Positions 1 through 7,904 of a stretch of DNA of 64,000 bases are shown here, piece after piece; the stretch's first letter is position 1; the number at the start of each line of letters is the position of its first letter. The DNA is from Micromonospora pisi. GTDB taxonomy: Bacteria; Actinomycetota; Actinomycetes; Mycobacteriales; Micromonosporaceae. A model generated the notes under the pieces. It had not been told where the DNA came from, made no database searches, and saw only the letters and a list, made by a program, of their open reading frames with translations. A program made the position numbers and the translations under genes. The DNA lies in the NCBI RefSeq assembly GCF_003633685.1, contig NZ_RBKT01000001.1, positions 3,968,001-4,032,000 on the forward strand. Direction: 5' to 3'.

Positions 1-29
1 CTGCGAATTCCGGCGCGTCCGATACCGGT

Positions 30-59
30 TTGGTCCGCCGGCCCACGATCACGTATGCT
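30..59 (+). promoter_or_regulatory. Candidate promoter of the tRNA cluster
   Basis: A TTGGTC hexamer at 30-35 and TATGCT at 54-59 are separated by 18 bases, a sigma-70-like arrangement. Transcription would start near 66, about 60 bases before tRNA-Glu. This is inferred from hexamer match and position only. Confidence 0.4.
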
Positions 60-127
60 TTCCAAGCCGCCGGCGGGGCCGGATGGGAGCAAACGCAGGA
101 GTTGCCTTGTGCAATGATGGCGGGGCC

Positions 128-200
128 GCCCTCATCGTCTAGTGGCCCAGGACGCCGCCCTTTCAAGGCGGTAGCACGGGTTCGAATCCCGTTGGGGGCA
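128..200 (+). tRNA. tRNA-Glu (anticodon TTC)
   Basis: The sequence folds as a cloverleaf. The acceptor stem pairs 128-134 with 193-199 and the discriminator is A200. The anticodon stem pairs 155-159 with 167-171 around anticodon TTC at 162-164, and the T-loop has GGTTCGAATCC. No CCA is encoded. It is the first of three closely spaced tRNA genes. Confidence 0.96.
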
Positions 201-255
201 CGTGTAACATCCGTCCAGCCGGGCGGTGCAAGTGTAAGTGCACGGCAAGTAGCTA

Positions 256-332
256 GGTCCTGTGGAGCAGTTGGAGTGCTCGCCGCCCTGTCAAGGCGGA
301 GGTCGCGGGTTCAAGTCCCGTCAGGACCGCCA
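256..332 (+). tRNA. tRNA-Asp (anticodon GTC)
   Basis: The acceptor arms 256-262 and 322-328 pair perfectly, with discriminator G329 followed by an encoded CCA at 330-332. The anticodon loop CTGTCAA inside a CCGCC/GGCGG stem gives GTC. The T-arm has GGGTTCAAGTCCC. Confidence 0.96.
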
Positions 333-437
333 GCGCCGTACGCCGCGCGTACCAACGCGCGGCGTTCTGCGTTCCGGGGAATGTCACCTGCACTGCGGCT
401 CACCCGCCGGGCAGGTAGCATGACCCGAGCAATACCC

Positions 438-511
438 GGCCAGGTAGCTCAGTTGGTACGAGCGTCCGACTGAAAATCGGAAGGTCGGCGGTTCGACCCC
501 GCCCCTGGCCA
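438..511 (+). tRNA. tRNA-Phe (anticodon GAA)
   Basis: The acceptor arms 438-444 and 504-510 pair, with discriminator A511 and no encoded CCA. The anticodon loop CTGAAAA inside a TCCGA/TCGGA stem gives GAA. A rho-independent terminator follows within 30 bases. Confidence 0.96.
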
Positions 512-537
512 CATAGCCTTTCGCCGGGCTACAGCAT

Positions 538-569
538 CGCCCACCCGCGGAAACGCAGGTGGGCGTTTT
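538..569 (+). terminator. Rho-independent terminator after the tRNA cluster
   Basis: Arms CGCCCACC (538-545) and GGTGGGCG (558-565) form an 8-bp stem followed directly by TTTT and, after GC, a second T tract. Confidence 0.8.
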
Positions 570-664
570 GCTTTTCCTGGCCTCATCCCACCAGTCAATC
601 GCCGATCACTTTCGGTGAGGCGAGACCGAGGTGAGACGGCCGCTCGGACCACGGACCAAGTTGA

Positions 665-721
665 TCAACCAGGGCTGGTTGACGGTCCCAGCGCGACCTA
701 AACTGAACTGTCCGTTCAGTT
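665..721 (+). promoter_or_regulatory. Two palindromes upstream of the AKR operon, candidate TetR operator
   Basis: The first palindrome is TCAACCAG-GG-CTGGTTGA at 665-682. The second is AACTGAAC-N5-GTTCAGTT at 701-721, ending 19 bases before the first start codon. The second has the size and symmetry of TetR-family operators, and a TetR gene closes the operon at 2460-3092. Autoregulation through this site is inferred. Confidence 0.55.
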
Positions 722-740
722 CACTCCATCGGGAGTTCAG

Positions 741-1607
741 ATGACAAGCGCACCCGTCACCGCAGCACCCAGCGGCTCGTTCCTGCTCGGTGGAGACCTG
801 CCGGTGACCCGGCTCGGATTCGGCTCGATGCAACTTACCGGCGAGGGCGTGTGGGGCGACCCACGCGACCCCGACGAGGCCGTACGCGTCCTGCGGCGCT
901 CGGTCGAACTCGGCGTCGACCTGATCGACACCGCCGACTCGTACGGCCCGTTCGTCGCCGAGCTGCTGATCAAGAAGGCGCTCCACCCGTACCCGGAAAA
1001 CCTGGTCATCGCGACCAAGGCCGGCTTCACCCGCCAGGGTCCGGCCCAGTGGACGCCGCTCGGTCGTCCGGAATACCTGCGCCAGCAGGCGGAACTGAGC
1101 CTGCGTCACCTCGGGGTGGAGCGGATCGACCTGTTCCAGTTGCACCGGATCGACCCGAATGTCCCGCTGGCCGACCAGATCGGCGAGCTGAAGGCACTCC
1201 AGGACGAGGGCAAGATCCGGCACATCGGGCTGAGCGAGGTCTCGGTCGCCGACGTCGAGGCCGCGTCGAAGTTCGCCGACATCGTCTCGGTGCAGAACCT
1301 CTACAACGTCGCCAACCGGTCCGCCGAGGCCCTGCTCGACTACTCGACCGAGCACGGCATCGGCTTCATCCCGTGGTTCCCGCTGGCCAACGGCCCGCTC
1401 GCCCGCGACGGAGGCCCGCTGGCCCGGATCGCCCGTGACCACGGCGCCACCCCGGCCCAGCTCGCGCTCGCCTGGCTGCTCAAGCGGTCGCCGGTGATGC
1501 TCCCCATCCCCGGCACGTCGTCCATCGCCCACCTGGAGCAGAACATCGGGGCAGCCTCCATCGAGCTCACCGACGCCGAGTTCGACATCCTGGCCGCAGC
1601 CGCCTGA
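741..1607 (+). CDS. Aldo/keto reductase
   Basis: A 288-residue protein of the aldo/keto reductase superfamily, expected to be a cytosolic NADPH-dependent TIM barrel reducing aldehydes or ketones; the substrate is unknown. The catalytic tetrad is visible: Asp63 and Tyr68 (DTADSYG), Lys93 (ATKAGF) and His135 (FQLH). The C-terminal part has the usual PIPGTSS cofactor motif. Its stop overlaps the start of the following SDR by one base (TGATG), so translation is probably coupled. It is the first gene of an AKR-SDR-TetR operon, a common design in which a TetR repressor senses a substrate of the reductases. Confidence 0.9.
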   Translation: MTSAPVTAAPSGSFLLGGDLPVTRLGFGSMQLTGEGVWGDPRDPDEAVRVLRRSVELGVDLIDTADSYGPFVAELLIKKALHPYPENLVIATKAGFTRQGPAQWTPLGRPEYLRQQAELSLRHLGVERIDLFQLHRIDPNVPLADQIGELKALQDEGKIRHIGLSEVSVADVEAASKFADIVSVQNLYNVANRSAEALLDYSTEHGIGFIPWFPLANGPLARDGGPLARIARDHGATPAQLALAWLLKRSPVMLPIPGTSSIAHLEQNIGAASIELTDAEFDILAAAA

Positions 1608-2455
1608 TGAGCGTCTGGTTCATCACCGGCGCCGCGCGTGGTCTCGGCGCACACCTCACCCGCGAGGCGCTGCGCCGAGGCCATCATGTCGTCGCCACCG
1701 CCCGCGAGGCGCGCGCGGTGACCGCCGCGTTCCCCGATGAGCCAGAGGCACTGCTCCCTGTTCCGCTCGACGTCACCGACGAGGAGCAGGCCCACGCCGC
1801 CGCGCAGGCGGCCGTGGCCCGGTTCGGTCGAATCGACGTGCTGGTCAACAATGCCGGGCGCGGGCTGCTCGGCGCGGTGGAAGAAGCGAGCGACGCCGAG
1901 GTACGAGCGGTCTACGAGACCAACGTCTTCGGCCTGCTCACCGTGGTCCGGGCGGTCGCCCCGGTACTGCGGCGCCAGCGCACCGGCCAGATCGTGAATC
2001 TCAGCTCGGTCGGCGGCTTCGTCGGATCGCCCGGTTGGGGGCTGTACAACTCGACCAAGTTCGCGGTCGAGGGCATCTCCGAGGCGTTACGTGCCGAACT
2101 CGCCCCGCTCGGGATCACGGTGACGGTGGTGGAGCCGGGCTACTTCCGTACCGACTTTCTCGACAGCAGCAGCCTGCACCTGGTGGACCGGCGACTCGAC
2201 GACTACGCAGACGGCCCGGTGGGACAGATGCGACAGCGGGCAGCCAGTGTCAACCACGCCCAACCCGGCGACCCGGCGAAGGCCGCCGCCGCGGTCATCG
2301 ACGCGGTCGACTCCGGTCGCGCGCCGCTGCGGCTGCAACTCGGCCGCGACGCGGTGCGGGCGGTCGAGGGCAAAATCGAGACGGTACGCCGAGAACTCGC
2401 CGAATGGCGCGAGCTGGCCGAATCGACGGACCATGACGATGTCCGGGCCGGCTGA
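1607..2455 (+). CDS. Short-chain dehydrogenase/reductase
   Basis: A classical SDR of 282 residues. The cofactor motif TGAARGLG (7-14), the NNAG motif (81-84) and the catalytic Ser134, Tyr147 and Lys151 (YNSTK) are all present. The substrate is unknown. It is the middle gene of the AKR-SDR-TetR operon. It is a close paralog of the SDR at 50571-51413: both start MSVWFITGA, share a YFRTDF motif and end in a TDHDDV element, so they probably arose by duplication and may handle related substrates. Confidence 0.9.
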   Translation: MSVWFITGAARGLGAHLTREALRRGHHVVATAREARAVTAAFPDEPEALLPVPLDVTDEEQAHAAAQAAVARFGRIDVLVNNAGRGLLGAVEEASDAEVRAVYETNVFGLLTVVRAVAPVLRRQRTGQIVNLSSVGGFVGSPGWGLYNSTKFAVEGISEALRAELAPLGITVTVVEPGYFRTDFLDSSSLHLVDRRLDDYADGPVGQMRQRAASVNHAQPGDPAKAAAAVIDAVDSGRAPLRLQLGRDAVRAVEGKIETVRRELAEWRELAESTDHDDVRAG

Positions 2456-2459
2456 CGGC

Positions 2460-3092
2460 ATGACGACAGGTGGGGTGGGCGGGGAAGGCATTTTCGCCCA
2501 TCCCACCGGCCGCCGCAGTGACCGCATCCACGAGGCCGTGCTTCGCGCGACCGAAGAACTGCTACGCGAGGGCGGCCTGCCCGCCGCCACCGTGGACGCG
2601 ATCGCCGCCCGCACCGGCGTGAGCAAGGCGACCGTCTACAAACACTGGCCCTGCCGTACGGCGGTGGCCGCCGAGGCGTTCGGCCGGATGATGGCCGACG
2701 CGCTCCCGCTGCCCGACACCGGCAACGCCGTCGGTGACCTCACCGCCCAGTTACGCCAGGTGAGCGCCTTCTACGCCAGCCCGTACGGGCACATCTTCGC
2801 CCAACTCCTCGCAGCCTGCGTGGATGACCCGAAGGGTGCGGCCTACTTCCGCGAGTATTTCCTCGCCGGCCGACGCCGCGCGATCGCCCAACTCTGGCAA
2901 CGCGCGGCGGACCGGGGCGAGACCCGCCCCGGCATCGACGCCGAAACCGCCACCGACATCCTGTTCGGTCCGCTCGTCTTCCGCCTGCTGACCCGCCACC
3001 AGCCCCTCACAGACGCCGAAGCCAACAAACTGGCCGCCGCCGCCATCCCCGCCCTCCTCCTCCCCACCCCACCCACCCCACCCGCTGGTTGA
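2460..3092 (+). CDS. TetR family transcriptional regulator
   Basis: The N-terminal helix-turn-helix is clear (DAIAARTGVSKATVYKHW), followed by a TetR C-terminal ligand-binding region. I chose ATG 2460, just after the SDR stop; in-frame ATGs at 2433 and 2439 would add up to nine residues and overlap the SDR. As last gene of the operon it probably represses the AKR and SDR through the palindromes at 665-721. Its stop codon lies at the edge of the dispersed hairpin repeat at 3088-3147. Confidence 0.88.
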   Translation: MTTGGVGGEGIFAHPTGRRSDRIHEAVLRATEELLREGGLPAATVDAIAARTGVSKATVYKHWPCRTAVAAEAFGRMMADALPLPDTGNAVGDLTAQLRQVSAFYASPYGHIFAQLLAACVDDPKGAAYFREYFLAGRRRAIAQLWQRAADRGETRPGIDAETATDILFGPLVFRLLTRHQPLTDAEANKLAAAAIPALLLPTPPTPPAG

Positions 3093-3147
3093 TCATGAAG
3101 TTAGCGCGCCACCAAGCCCGAAATTCCGCGCTAAATTCATGGTCAAC
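3088..3147. repeat. Dispersed hairpin repeat, family 1, copy 1 (diverged)
   Basis: Arms 3088-3108 and 3127-3147 are inverted repeats with two mismatches, built on TTGATCATGAAGTTAGCGCG. Near-identical repeats occur at 43504-43557 and 60078-60137. This copy overlaps the TetR stop codon and could act as a transcription end signal. Confidence 0.8.
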
Positions 3148-3268
3148 TTCCCGGGAGACGGGGCGGGGTTGGCGGCAGCCTCGTCACCGGTGACCTGATC
3201 CAGATCCAGGACCGGCAACGTCACGATCGGGGCGGGCAAGTTGCGCGAGGAGTCGTAGGCAATCCTTT

Positions 3269-3315
3269 AGAAGAGGGCCCCGACCAGCGGAAACGCCGGC
3301 ACGGGGCCCTCTTCT
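3269..3315 (+). terminator. Hairpin terminator
   Basis: Arms AGAAGAGGGCCCCG (3269-3282) and CGGGGCCCTCTTCT (3302-3315) pair perfectly over 14 bp. It sits between the convergent TetR gene and the small minus-strand genes, so it can serve both directions. The rest of 3148-3364 holds no convincing gene. Confidence 0.6.
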
Positions 3316-3364
3316 TCTCCTGCCCACAGCGAGCTGGTGAATCACCTGTTCCGGCTCTGAGCGG

Positions 3365-3565
3365 TCACGGCGCCACACCTCGCAGTAGCACCGGTACCGG
3401 TGAGATCGGTTTGCCCGTTCTCCGCTGCCGGATCGCCCAGGCGAGTTGGTCGCACCCGTCGGGGCGGCACTGTGGGCAGCGGCGGCCTCCGGTGTGTCCG
3501 GTGATCGTCATGCCGGCTGACCACCAGATGCCGGCCGGGGTGAGTGGTTCGTCGTTGCGGCTCAT
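3365..3565 (-). CDS. Small hypothetical protein with CxxCx4C motif
   Basis: A 66-residue protein of unknown function. It carries CPQCRPDGC (CxxC-x4-C), a possible metal-binding knuckle, and is polar otherwise. ATG 3565 overlaps the stop of the upstream small gene by one base (TGATG), which supports it as a real coupled gene. A similar CxxC-x4-C motif occurs in the C-terminal part of the first gene of this cluster. I do not recognise a named family. Confidence 0.6.
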   Translation of the reverse strand: MSRNDEPLTPAGIWWSAGMTITGHTGGRRCPQCRPDGCDQLAWAIRQRRTGKPISPVPVLLRGVAP

Positions 3566-3819
3566 CAGAAGACGGGGCGGTCGATCTTGTTGCGGAACCG
3601 GGTGACCAGTTCCCGGATCACGTACGGCTCGGGTAGTGGGTAGGGCTGGTAGTTGTCGCCCATCGCTTCCAGCACCACGCATGCCCGGACGAAGAAGGTG
3701 CAGGTCCGCCCGATCACGCACCGTTGGCAGCGCCCGCCGACCGGCCAGTGCCGGCGCACCATCTTCCGCGCCCGCAACTGGGTCAGCCGCAGCCGCTGAT
3801 GCGGCAGGAGCACGCTCAC
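3565..3819 (-). CDS. Small hypothetical protein with cysteine cluster
   Basis: About 84 residues, basic at the N-terminus, with CQRCVIGRTC and a further Cys seven residues later (four cysteines in about 17 residues), which suggests metal or Fe-S binding. GTG 3819 gives the typical four-base GTGA overlap with the upstream stop; GTG 3822 is an alternative. It is the middle gene of a three-gene overlapping set. Function unknown. Confidence 0.6.
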   Translation of the reverse strand: MSVLLPHQRLRLTQLRARKMVRRHWPVGGRCQRCVIGRTCTFFVRACVVLEAMGDNYQPYPLPEPYVIRELVTRFRNKIDRPVF

Positions 3820-4177
3820 CACTCACCCGGCTTCGTCAGCCCCCGCGCCGCCGCGAGCGCCAGGCAACCGTCCTCCGTGCACTGCTCACACCGTCTGGTC
3901 TCGTGCAGCTTGACCACCCGCAGCGCGTTGCGTACCCGCTGCTCAGCGTCGCTGGTCACCCCGACCACCGCCCCGAGTTCCGCCGAACCGGCCACGCCCC
4001 GGCGCCGTAACCGGGGCGACCGCCGATCGTCGCCGCACCCACCACCAGCACCACCAACTCCCGATCGCGACGCGTGATCGGCAGTGCGGCCGGTGGCGTT
4101 ACGGGCAGCGGGGTTGTGCTCGGCGGTTCGTCCGGCGGTGCCAGGAACCACTTTCGGCGAGTGCTGTTGATCGTCAT
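3816..4177 (-). pseudogene. Small cysteine-motif protein gene, apparently frameshifted
   Basis: The start at ATG 4177 is supported by a GGAGG ribosome site at 4185-4189, and this frame reads MTINSTRRKWFLAPPDEPPS on to a stop at 3956. The conserved-looking C-terminal half (SDAEQRVRNALRVVKLHE, then CEQCTEDGC) lies in another frame ending at 3816. The frames join if one base is added to the run of four G at 4013-4016, giving about 121 residues. A real frameshift, a sequencing error, programmed slippage, or separate initiation at GTG 3995 are all possible. The C-terminal CxxC-x4-C motif matches the gene at 3365-3565. Confidence 0.5.
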
Positions 4178-4275
4178 CTGCCCACCTCCGTCGACTGGGG
4201 AGGGTGACCAGCACAGGTTGCCTACCCCTAGAACAACCCTCTGCGCTGGCCACCTAACAGCAAGCTACACCCGTA

Positions 4276-4290
4276 TAGACTGCCCGTCTA
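4276..4290 (+). promoter_or_regulatory. Candidate GntR operator
   Basis: TAGAC-N5-GTCTA forms a palindrome embedded in AT-richer sequence, between the divergent small-gene operon and the GntR gene. It ends 14 bases before ATG 4304. Position and symmetry suggest autoregulation by the GntR protein and possibly control of the small genes. Confidence 0.45.
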
Positions 4291-4303
4291 GATAGGTGCA
4301 TCG

Positions 4304-5131
4304 ATGGGAAGGGCAACCATCCGAACCACGTTGATCGAAGGTACGGTGACGAACGTGCCTGCCCCGCACGAGCGGCCCCGATATCGACGGGTCGCCGATG
4401 AACTGCGCCACCGGATCATGTCCGGTGCGATCCCTGCTGGATCCATCCTGCCGTCCGAGACCACCATCATGGCGGAGTTCGGAGTGGCACGCGGTACTGC
4501 CCGCGAAGCCATCGCCCTGCTCCGTTCCGAGGGCTTGGCCATTACCGAGATGGGACGCGGGACCTTCGCCCGACCGGTGCTGCCCATCCGTCGGCTCGGA
4601 TCCGAGCGGTACCGCCGCGAACTGGAGCAGATCCGTGGCGACCTGCCACCCGAGACGTCGTTCACCGTCGACCAAGGTGTCCGGTGGAACGACTACCGGT
4701 TGGACAAGGCGTTCCACGAGGTGCCTGCTGGCGTCGCCACCGCAGACCTGTTCGGGGTGCCGGCCGGGACGATGCTGCTGGAACGCCGATTCGTGTTCTA
4801 CACCGATGGTGTCGCCCAGCAGATGTCCACCTCGTACTACCTGCTTGCCATGGTGGCTGGCACGCCGGTGGCCGATCCGGACCGGGAGCCGTGGCCCGGC
4901 GGGAACACCGCCCAGATGTACAGCCTTGGCGTGACAATCACCGGCATTCGGGAACGGGTGCGGTCTCGGATGCCGGTGGCGAACGAGGTCGAGACGCTCC
5001 ACATTCCGGGCGGCACCCCGGTCGTCACGATCGCCCGGCAGACGTACGCCGAAGACCAGGTGGTCGAGGTTGCGGATATCGTGATCCCGGCCGACCGGGT
5101 GGAGCTGGGTTACTGGATCGACCTGACCTGA
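4304..5131 (+). CDS. GntR family regulator with UTRA domain
   Basis: A 275-residue regulator of the HutC/UTRA branch. The N-terminal winged helix (about 24-88) contains RYRRVADELRHRIMSGAIPA and LPSETTIMAEFGVARGTARE. The C-terminal UTRA-like ligand-binding region follows, ending in VIPADRVELGYWIDL. The ligand cannot be predicted. GTG 4346 is an alternative start that would drop 14 residues. It is divergent from the small cysteine-motif genes and probably controls them through the shared upstream region. Confidence 0.85.
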   Translation: MGRATIRTTLIEGTVTNVPAPHERPRYRRVADELRHRIMSGAIPAGSILPSETTIMAEFGVARGTAREAIALLRSEGLAITEMGRGTFARPVLPIRRLGSERYRRELEQIRGDLPPETSFTVDQGVRWNDYRLDKAFHEVPAGVATADLFGVPAGTMLLERRFVFYTDGVAQQMSTSYYLLAMVAGTPVADPDREPWPGGNTAQMYSLGVTITGIRERVRSRMPVANEVETLHIPGGTPVVTIARQTYAEDQVVEVADIVIPADRVELGYWIDLT

Positions 5132-5295
5132 CAGCCGCCAGGTAACGGTGTCTACATCCGCACGCTGGGAACCTGGCCAATCACGCTTCCGCTGTGGAAA
5201 CACTGGCGAACTCCGGTGACCGTGGCTGAAACGCGACATTCCACCGGCCGATCGGACGAAGCGGCAGATTGCGCCCGGTGACCAGACTGCCTCTC

Positions 5296-5907
5296 ATGAA
5301 CTATCCGCAGCCGCAGCAGGACCCGTGGGCCGATCCGACCGCCGCACACACACCGCAACCACCCGCGCAGCTCCCCCCGACGAGGTCATTCGAACTTCCT
5401 GCGGAGCACTACCACCAGCCGGCCCCCACCTCGCCGGCGCCACCGCACCCGCCCGCCCAGCACTACCCGCCCACACAGCCGTACCCGCCGGGCCCGTCGC
5501 GGGAGTTGGTACAGCAACATTCGCCCGCCCCTCAGTACCCGCCGGCCCCTCAGTACCCGCCGGTGCAGCAGCACCCGTACGGGCAGCCGTACCCACCGGC
5601 GCCGGGACAACCGGTGTACGTCGTACCGGTCGTCGCCACGAAGTCGACCGGGGCAGCGGCGGCGCTGGAACTGCTCCCGGGACTGGTCGGGATCTTCGGC
5701 ATCGGGAACATCTACGCCGGACGGGTCGGTGTCGGCATCGCGCTGATGGTGTCGTACTGGGTGCTGTTCTGGATCAACGTGGCGCTGATGTTCGTCTTCA
5801 TCGGCTTCGTGACCTGGGGACTCACCTGGGTCGCGTACATGATCGTCGGTTCGCTGCTGGCGGTGAGCGGGGTGGGACGGCACAACTCCGGAATGGTCAC
5901 CCGCTGA
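5296..5907 (+). CDS. Proline-rich TM2-like membrane protein
   Basis: I chose ATG 5296 (MNYPQPQQDPWADP), the usual start for this type. The first 110 or so residues are Pro/Gln/Tyr-rich with repeated QYPPAP-like motifs and are probably cytoplasmic and disordered. The C-terminal 90 residues hold hydrophobic segments (PGLVGIFGIGNIYAGRVGVG, then two strongly hydrophobic stretches) resembling the TM2 domain. Function unknown. The gene stands alone, convergent with the gene at 6002. Confidence 0.75.
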   Translation: MNYPQPQQDPWADPTAAHTPQPPAQLPPTRSFELPAEHYHQPAPTSPAPPHPPAQHYPPTQPYPPGPSRELVQQHSPAPQYPPAPQYPPVQQHPYGQPYPPAPGQPVYVVPVVATKSTGAAAALELLPGLVGIFGIGNIYAGRVGVGIALMVSYWVLFWINVALMFVFIGFVTWGLTWVAYMIVGSLLAVSGVGRHNSGMVTR

Positions 5908-6001
5908 CCGGGACGCGGCCCGCCCCGAGCCGACGACCGGGGCCGACCAGCGTCACCGCCGATCGGCCCCGTCCCGCGTACCCGGACCAGGTCAGTTGCT
6001 G

Positions 6002-6856
6002 TCAGATGGTGGGCCGGACGAGCAGGTCGCGCACCGTCTCCGGCTCACCTTCGAGGAGTTTGCCGAGCAGGGGGTCCATTCCGGCGAAGTCGCCTCGCTG
6101 GGCGGCTTGGTAGAAGCCGAGGAGGAAGCGCGCCATGAACTCCTGTACGCCGTGGGCGATCTGGGTTTCGAGCCACTCCTGCTCGCCCAAGATCTCACGC
6201 CTAACCGTACGGCCGGTGACCTCGGAGGCAATCACGGCGATCTCCTCGAACGTGGGAGCGGCATTTGCGGTGAGCGTCGTCGGGCCGTCATACCCGCCGT
6301 CCGAGGCGAGGATGACGGCGGCGGCCTTGGCTGCGTCCTCGCGGGCCGTCCAGGACACCGGTCCGTCGCCGGGTACGGCGATGACGCCGGTCTGCCGCCA
6401 CGGGCCCATCAGCAAGTTGAGGCTGTGCAGGTAGAAGCCGTTTCGCAGCGACGTCCAGGCGATGCCGGACTCCGCGAGCAGTTGCTCGGTCGCGGCGTGG
6501 TCACGCCCGGGCCCGAAGGGGGTGTCAGGGGTGGCGTTCTGGTGACTCGTGTAGAGGATGCGCCCGGCCCCGACGGTGACGGCCGCGTCGATCGCGGCGC
6601 GGTGCAAGCTCACGGCGTCGGCACTCGGGTCGTTGGAGGACACGAGCAGCAACTGGTCGGCACCGTCGAATGCGACCGGCAGCGAGGCCGGGTCGGCGTA
6701 GTCGCCGTGGCGTACTGCCACGCCGCGGTCCGCGAACCGCTGGGCCTTCGTGACATCGCGCGCGACCACGGCGATCTCGCCGGCCGGGACGTGTTCGAGG
6801 AGGTGATCGACGGTGGCGCCGTTGAGTGCGCCGGTGGCTCCGGTAATGACGATCAT
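6002..6856 (-). CDS. NmrA-like NAD(P)-binding oxidoreductase
   Basis: A 284-residue atypical SDR. It starts with the Rossmann motif ITGATGALNG and lacks the classical YxxxK site, as in the NmrA and quinone oxidoreductase 2 families. It is probably a cytosolic NAD(P)H-binding reductase of quinones or a redox sensor. It is divergent from a TetR gene, and the 86-base intergenic region contains a perfect 12-bp inverted repeat, so TetR-controlled expression is likely. Confidence 0.85.
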   Translation of the reverse strand: MIVITGATGALNGATVDHLLEHVPAGEIAVVARDVTKAQRFADRGVAVRHGDYADPASLPVAFDGADQLLLVSSNDPSADAVSLHRAAIDAAVTVGAGRILYTSHQNATPDTPFGPGRDHAATEQLLAESGIAWTSLRNGFYLHSLNLLMGPWRQTGVIAVPGDGPVSWTAREDAAKAAAVILASDGGYDGPTTLTANAAPTFEEIAVIASEVTGRTVRREILGEQEWLETQIAHGVQEFMARFLLGFYQAAQRGDFAGMDPLLGKLLEGEPETVRDLLVRPTI

Positions 6857-6868
6857 GTGGGACTCCCG

Positions 6869-6921
6869 TTGCTATCGCTGGTTACGTTTCTACGCTAACA
6901 CCGGAAACTCAGCGATAGCAA
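6869..6921. promoter_or_regulatory. Inverted repeat in a divergent promoter region
   Basis: TTGCTATCGCTG (6869-6880) is repeated in inverse as CAGCGATAGCAA (6910-6921). Between them lies the near-palindrome GTTACG-N6-CGCTAAC. It sits between the NmrA-like gene and the TetR gene, so binding could control both. The function is inferred from symmetry and position. Confidence 0.5.
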
Positions 6922-6942
6922 AGAGGCGATAACATTGAAACC

Positions 6943-7698
6943 ATGGAGCACACCTTGCCGCCCTCCCGCGATCTCGTGCGCTCGCGGCTGGTCGAAGTCG
7001 CCGCCCACCTGCTCGCCACCGACGGACCCGATGCGGTGACGACGCGCTCGGTCGCGCTCGCCGCCGGGGTTCAGGCGCCTGCGATCTACCGCCTCTTCGG
7101 CGACAAGACCGGGTTGCTCGACGCTGTCGCGGAGCACGGCTTCGCAAGCTACGTGGCGCAGAAGCCCCCCGTGGACGCCGACGACGATCCAGTCGAGGGC
7201 CTGCGCGCCGGATGGAACCTGCACGTCGGCTTCGGCCTCGCCAACCCCGCCCTGTTCCGGCTGATGTACACCGCGAAACGAACGCCGGACGGGCAAGCCA
7301 CCCTCGAATCCGGCGCAGCGGTGCTGCGGAAGCGGGTATGGCGAGTGGCCCAGGCCGGACGTCTGCGCGTGCCCGAACATCGCGCCGTCGCCCTCATCCA
7401 AGCAGCGGGCACCGGCGTCGTGTTCACCCTGCTCGACCAACCCGAGGACGAACGAGACGAAACCCTCGCGGAGCTGGCTTGGGAAGCGGTCTGCACCACC
7501 ATCCTGATCGATACGCGCGCAGCCGAACCTCTCGGCCCCACCACTGCGGCCGTCACCCTACGTGCCGCCCTACCCGACCTCACCGCCTTCACTCCCCACG
7601 AGGGCGCGCTGCTCGGAGACTGGCTGGGGCGCATCGCCGATTCCGGTCCACCGGCGCCTCATCAGGAAACGGCGCCGCCGCGCCGGGACGCACCCTGA
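6943..7698 (+). CDS. TetR family transcriptional regulator
   Basis: 251 residues. The HTH is SVALAAGVQAPAIYRLFGDK, preceded by the typical first helix RLVEVAAHLLATDGPDAVTT. The C-terminal region resembles the TetR WHG-type ligand domain (HVGFGLANPALFRLMY). It is divergent from the NmrA-like gene at 6002-6856, its likely target. The tail after about residue 235 is Pro-rich and probably disordered. The following 206 bases (7699-7904) show no gene. Confidence 0.85.
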   Translation: MEHTLPPSRDLVRSRLVEVAAHLLATDGPDAVTTRSVALAAGVQAPAIYRLFGDKTGLLDAVAEHGFASYVAQKPPVDADDDPVEGLRAGWNLHVGFGLANPALFRLMYTAKRTPDGQATLESGAAVLRKRVWRVAQAGRLRVPEHRAVALIQAAGTGVVFTLLDQPEDERDETLAELAWEAVCTTILIDTRAAEPLGPTTAAVTLRAALPDLTAFTPHEGALLGDWLGRIADSGPPAPHQETAPPRRDAP

Positions 7699-7904
7699 CG
7701 GTCTACCGCGAAAGTGGCGCGACGCCCGACGACTCAGCCGCGCCGTTGTCCCAAGTGGACCCGGCCTGAGCCACCCGACGACGACCGAACCGGATCGGCG
7801 TACGTCCATGGCGACGTCGGGTAATCGCGCGCTCGGCGCAGAGATTCAACCGCTGGTCGGATGGACGCTGCACCGGAGGTCAGGGGCCGGTATGGTCCGG
7901 GCCT

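Noticed and set aside
30-473. Open frame spanning the tRNA genes
   Set aside because: It runs through three structured tRNA genes and has no ribosome site or protein-like composition.
128-511. tRNA genes as attachment sites of an integrated element
   Set aside because: No integrase, excisionase or repeated tRNA 3' end was seen nearby; the small genes at 3365-4177 alone do not prove an element.
3180-3258. Short plus-strand stretch ending NVTIGAGKLREES before a stop
   Set aside because: It looks like the end of a protein, but no start or upstream homology is visible, so it is too short to call a pseudogene.
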